Shown: positions 51,976-52,121 of the stretch, one piece after another | How the letters are laid out: each line of letters begins with the position of its first letter | Numbering within the stretch: position 1 is the first letter of the stretch | Assembly (NCBI RefSeq): GCF_007655255.1 | Contig: NZ_VMYE01000024.1 | Coordinates: 1 to 52,121 of the forward strand | DNA length: 52,121 nt | Source of the DNA: Extensimonas perlucida | GTDB lineage: Bacteria > Pseudomonadota > Gammaproteobacteria > Burkholderiales > Burkholderiaceae_C | Reading direction: 5' to 3' | The notes under the pieces: model-generated | Seen by the model: only the letters and a program-made list of their open reading frames with translations | Databases searched by the model: none | What the model was told of the DNA's origin: nothing | Translations under genes and position numbers: made by a program

Positions 51976-51992
51976 TAGACCGGTCGTCTACA
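51976..51992 (-). promoter_or_regulatory. NemR-like operator before the regulator gene
   Basis: TAGACCGGTCGTCTACA contains the inverted repeat TAGAC-CGGTC-GTCTA (51976-51990) 23 bp upstream of the nemR-like start. The near copy at 51282 suggests autoregulation plus control of the operon. It resembles the published NemR box. Confidence 0.75.
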
Positions 51993-52013
51993 ATCAGTCT
52001 TATCCAACGAGGT

Positions 52014-52061
52014 ATGAGCCTGAAGCCCGCCCCGTGATTCCAAGGAAGAATGAGCCTGAAG
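52014..52061 (+). repeat. Direct repeat ATGAGCCTGAAG and open frame at the window edge
   Basis: ATGAGCCTGAAG occurs at 52014-52025 and 52050-52061. The second copy begins a plus-strand frame (MSLKAGQGEATQAADRQQL) open to the window end, with GGAAG just before it. Too little is present to say what it encodes; the repeat spacing (36 bp) is a multiple of three. It may be the start of a neighbouring mobile element. Confidence 0.35.
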
Positions 52062-52121
52062 GCAGGCCAGGGAGAAGCGACACAAGCGGCTGATAGGCAG
52101 CAGCTTAGGTGCAACGGGTCG

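Noticed and set aside
52014-52121. Start of a group II intron or reverse transcriptase
   Set aside because: Only about 100 bp are available and neither intron boundary motif nor RT motif can be seen.

Overview
The window is GC-rich and almost fully coding. It carries most of the conserved core of an integrative and conjugative element (ICE) of the family that includes ICEclc, PAGI-2 and PFGI-1: MobH/TraI relaxase, 'GI-type' type IV secretion genes of the TIGR03743-TIGR03765 series, DUF3742, STY4534 (DUF3577) and DUF3275. That family lives in Pseudomonas, Xanthomonadaceae and Burkholderiales; the sequence alone does not fix the genus. No integrase, attachment site, tRNA, rRNA or CRISPR array is visible, and family names come from recognition, not from a search.

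Layout. 1-2.3 kb: a transposase tail, a CopR/CzcR-type response regulator with its sensor kinase, and a minus-strand stump of a metal P-type ATPase. 2.75-4.63 kb: the relaxase traI (minus). 4.9-6.1 kb (plus): a PrlF-YhaV toxin-antitoxin pair behind a promoter holding a perfect 18-bp palindrome, then DUF3742. 6.1-10.8 kb (minus): TraG-like mating-pair protein, TIGR03755, TIGR03756, TIGR03757. 11.0-11.5 kb: radC. 11.65-26.26 kb (minus): one long, tightly overlapping operon for the conjugation pore and pilus, from the PilL-like lipoprotein through the TraD coupling protein to the TraC ATPase and a DsbA-like thiol protein. 26.4-29.5 kb (plus): an arsenic cargo operon (arsR, two unrelated arsenate reductases, ACR3 pump, arsH). 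29.5-39.2 kb (minus): the ICE maintenance module: SNF2-like helicase, DNA-methylase-like protein, STY4534, DUF3275, DUF3085 and several small conserved proteins, one broken by an amber codon. 39.48-40.79 kb: a complete ISL3-family insertion sequence. 40.8-51.95 kb (minus): eleven enzymes for aldehydes, electrophiles and peroxides under a NemR-like TetR regulator, with matching operator-like sites in front of the operon and of the regulator.

The most unusual signal is RNA-like (or single-stranded-DNA-like) structure in front of ICE genes. Seven leaders (radC, helicase and five maintenance-module genes) share one architecture: an outer stem, an inner stem, and a second copy of one inner-stem strand placed 22-27 nt before the start codon, so two mutually exclusive folds are possible. 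Stem sequences differ between copies while pairing is kept. Three of these leaders (radC, STY4534 and the gene at 38407-39219) also carry, further upstream, a second element of three hairpins with constant spacing and compensatory base changes. Its placement before radC recalls the published radC RNA motif, but I could not test the match.

The pieces fit a mobile element that transfers itself (relaxase, coupling protein, secretion channel), persists (toxin-antitoxin), controls its maintenance genes through structured leaders, and gives the host arsenic and carbonyl-stress resistance. The ISL3 copy sits exactly where ICE core sequence stops and the detoxification cargo begins and lacks matching target duplications, so this junction probably arose by rearrangement.
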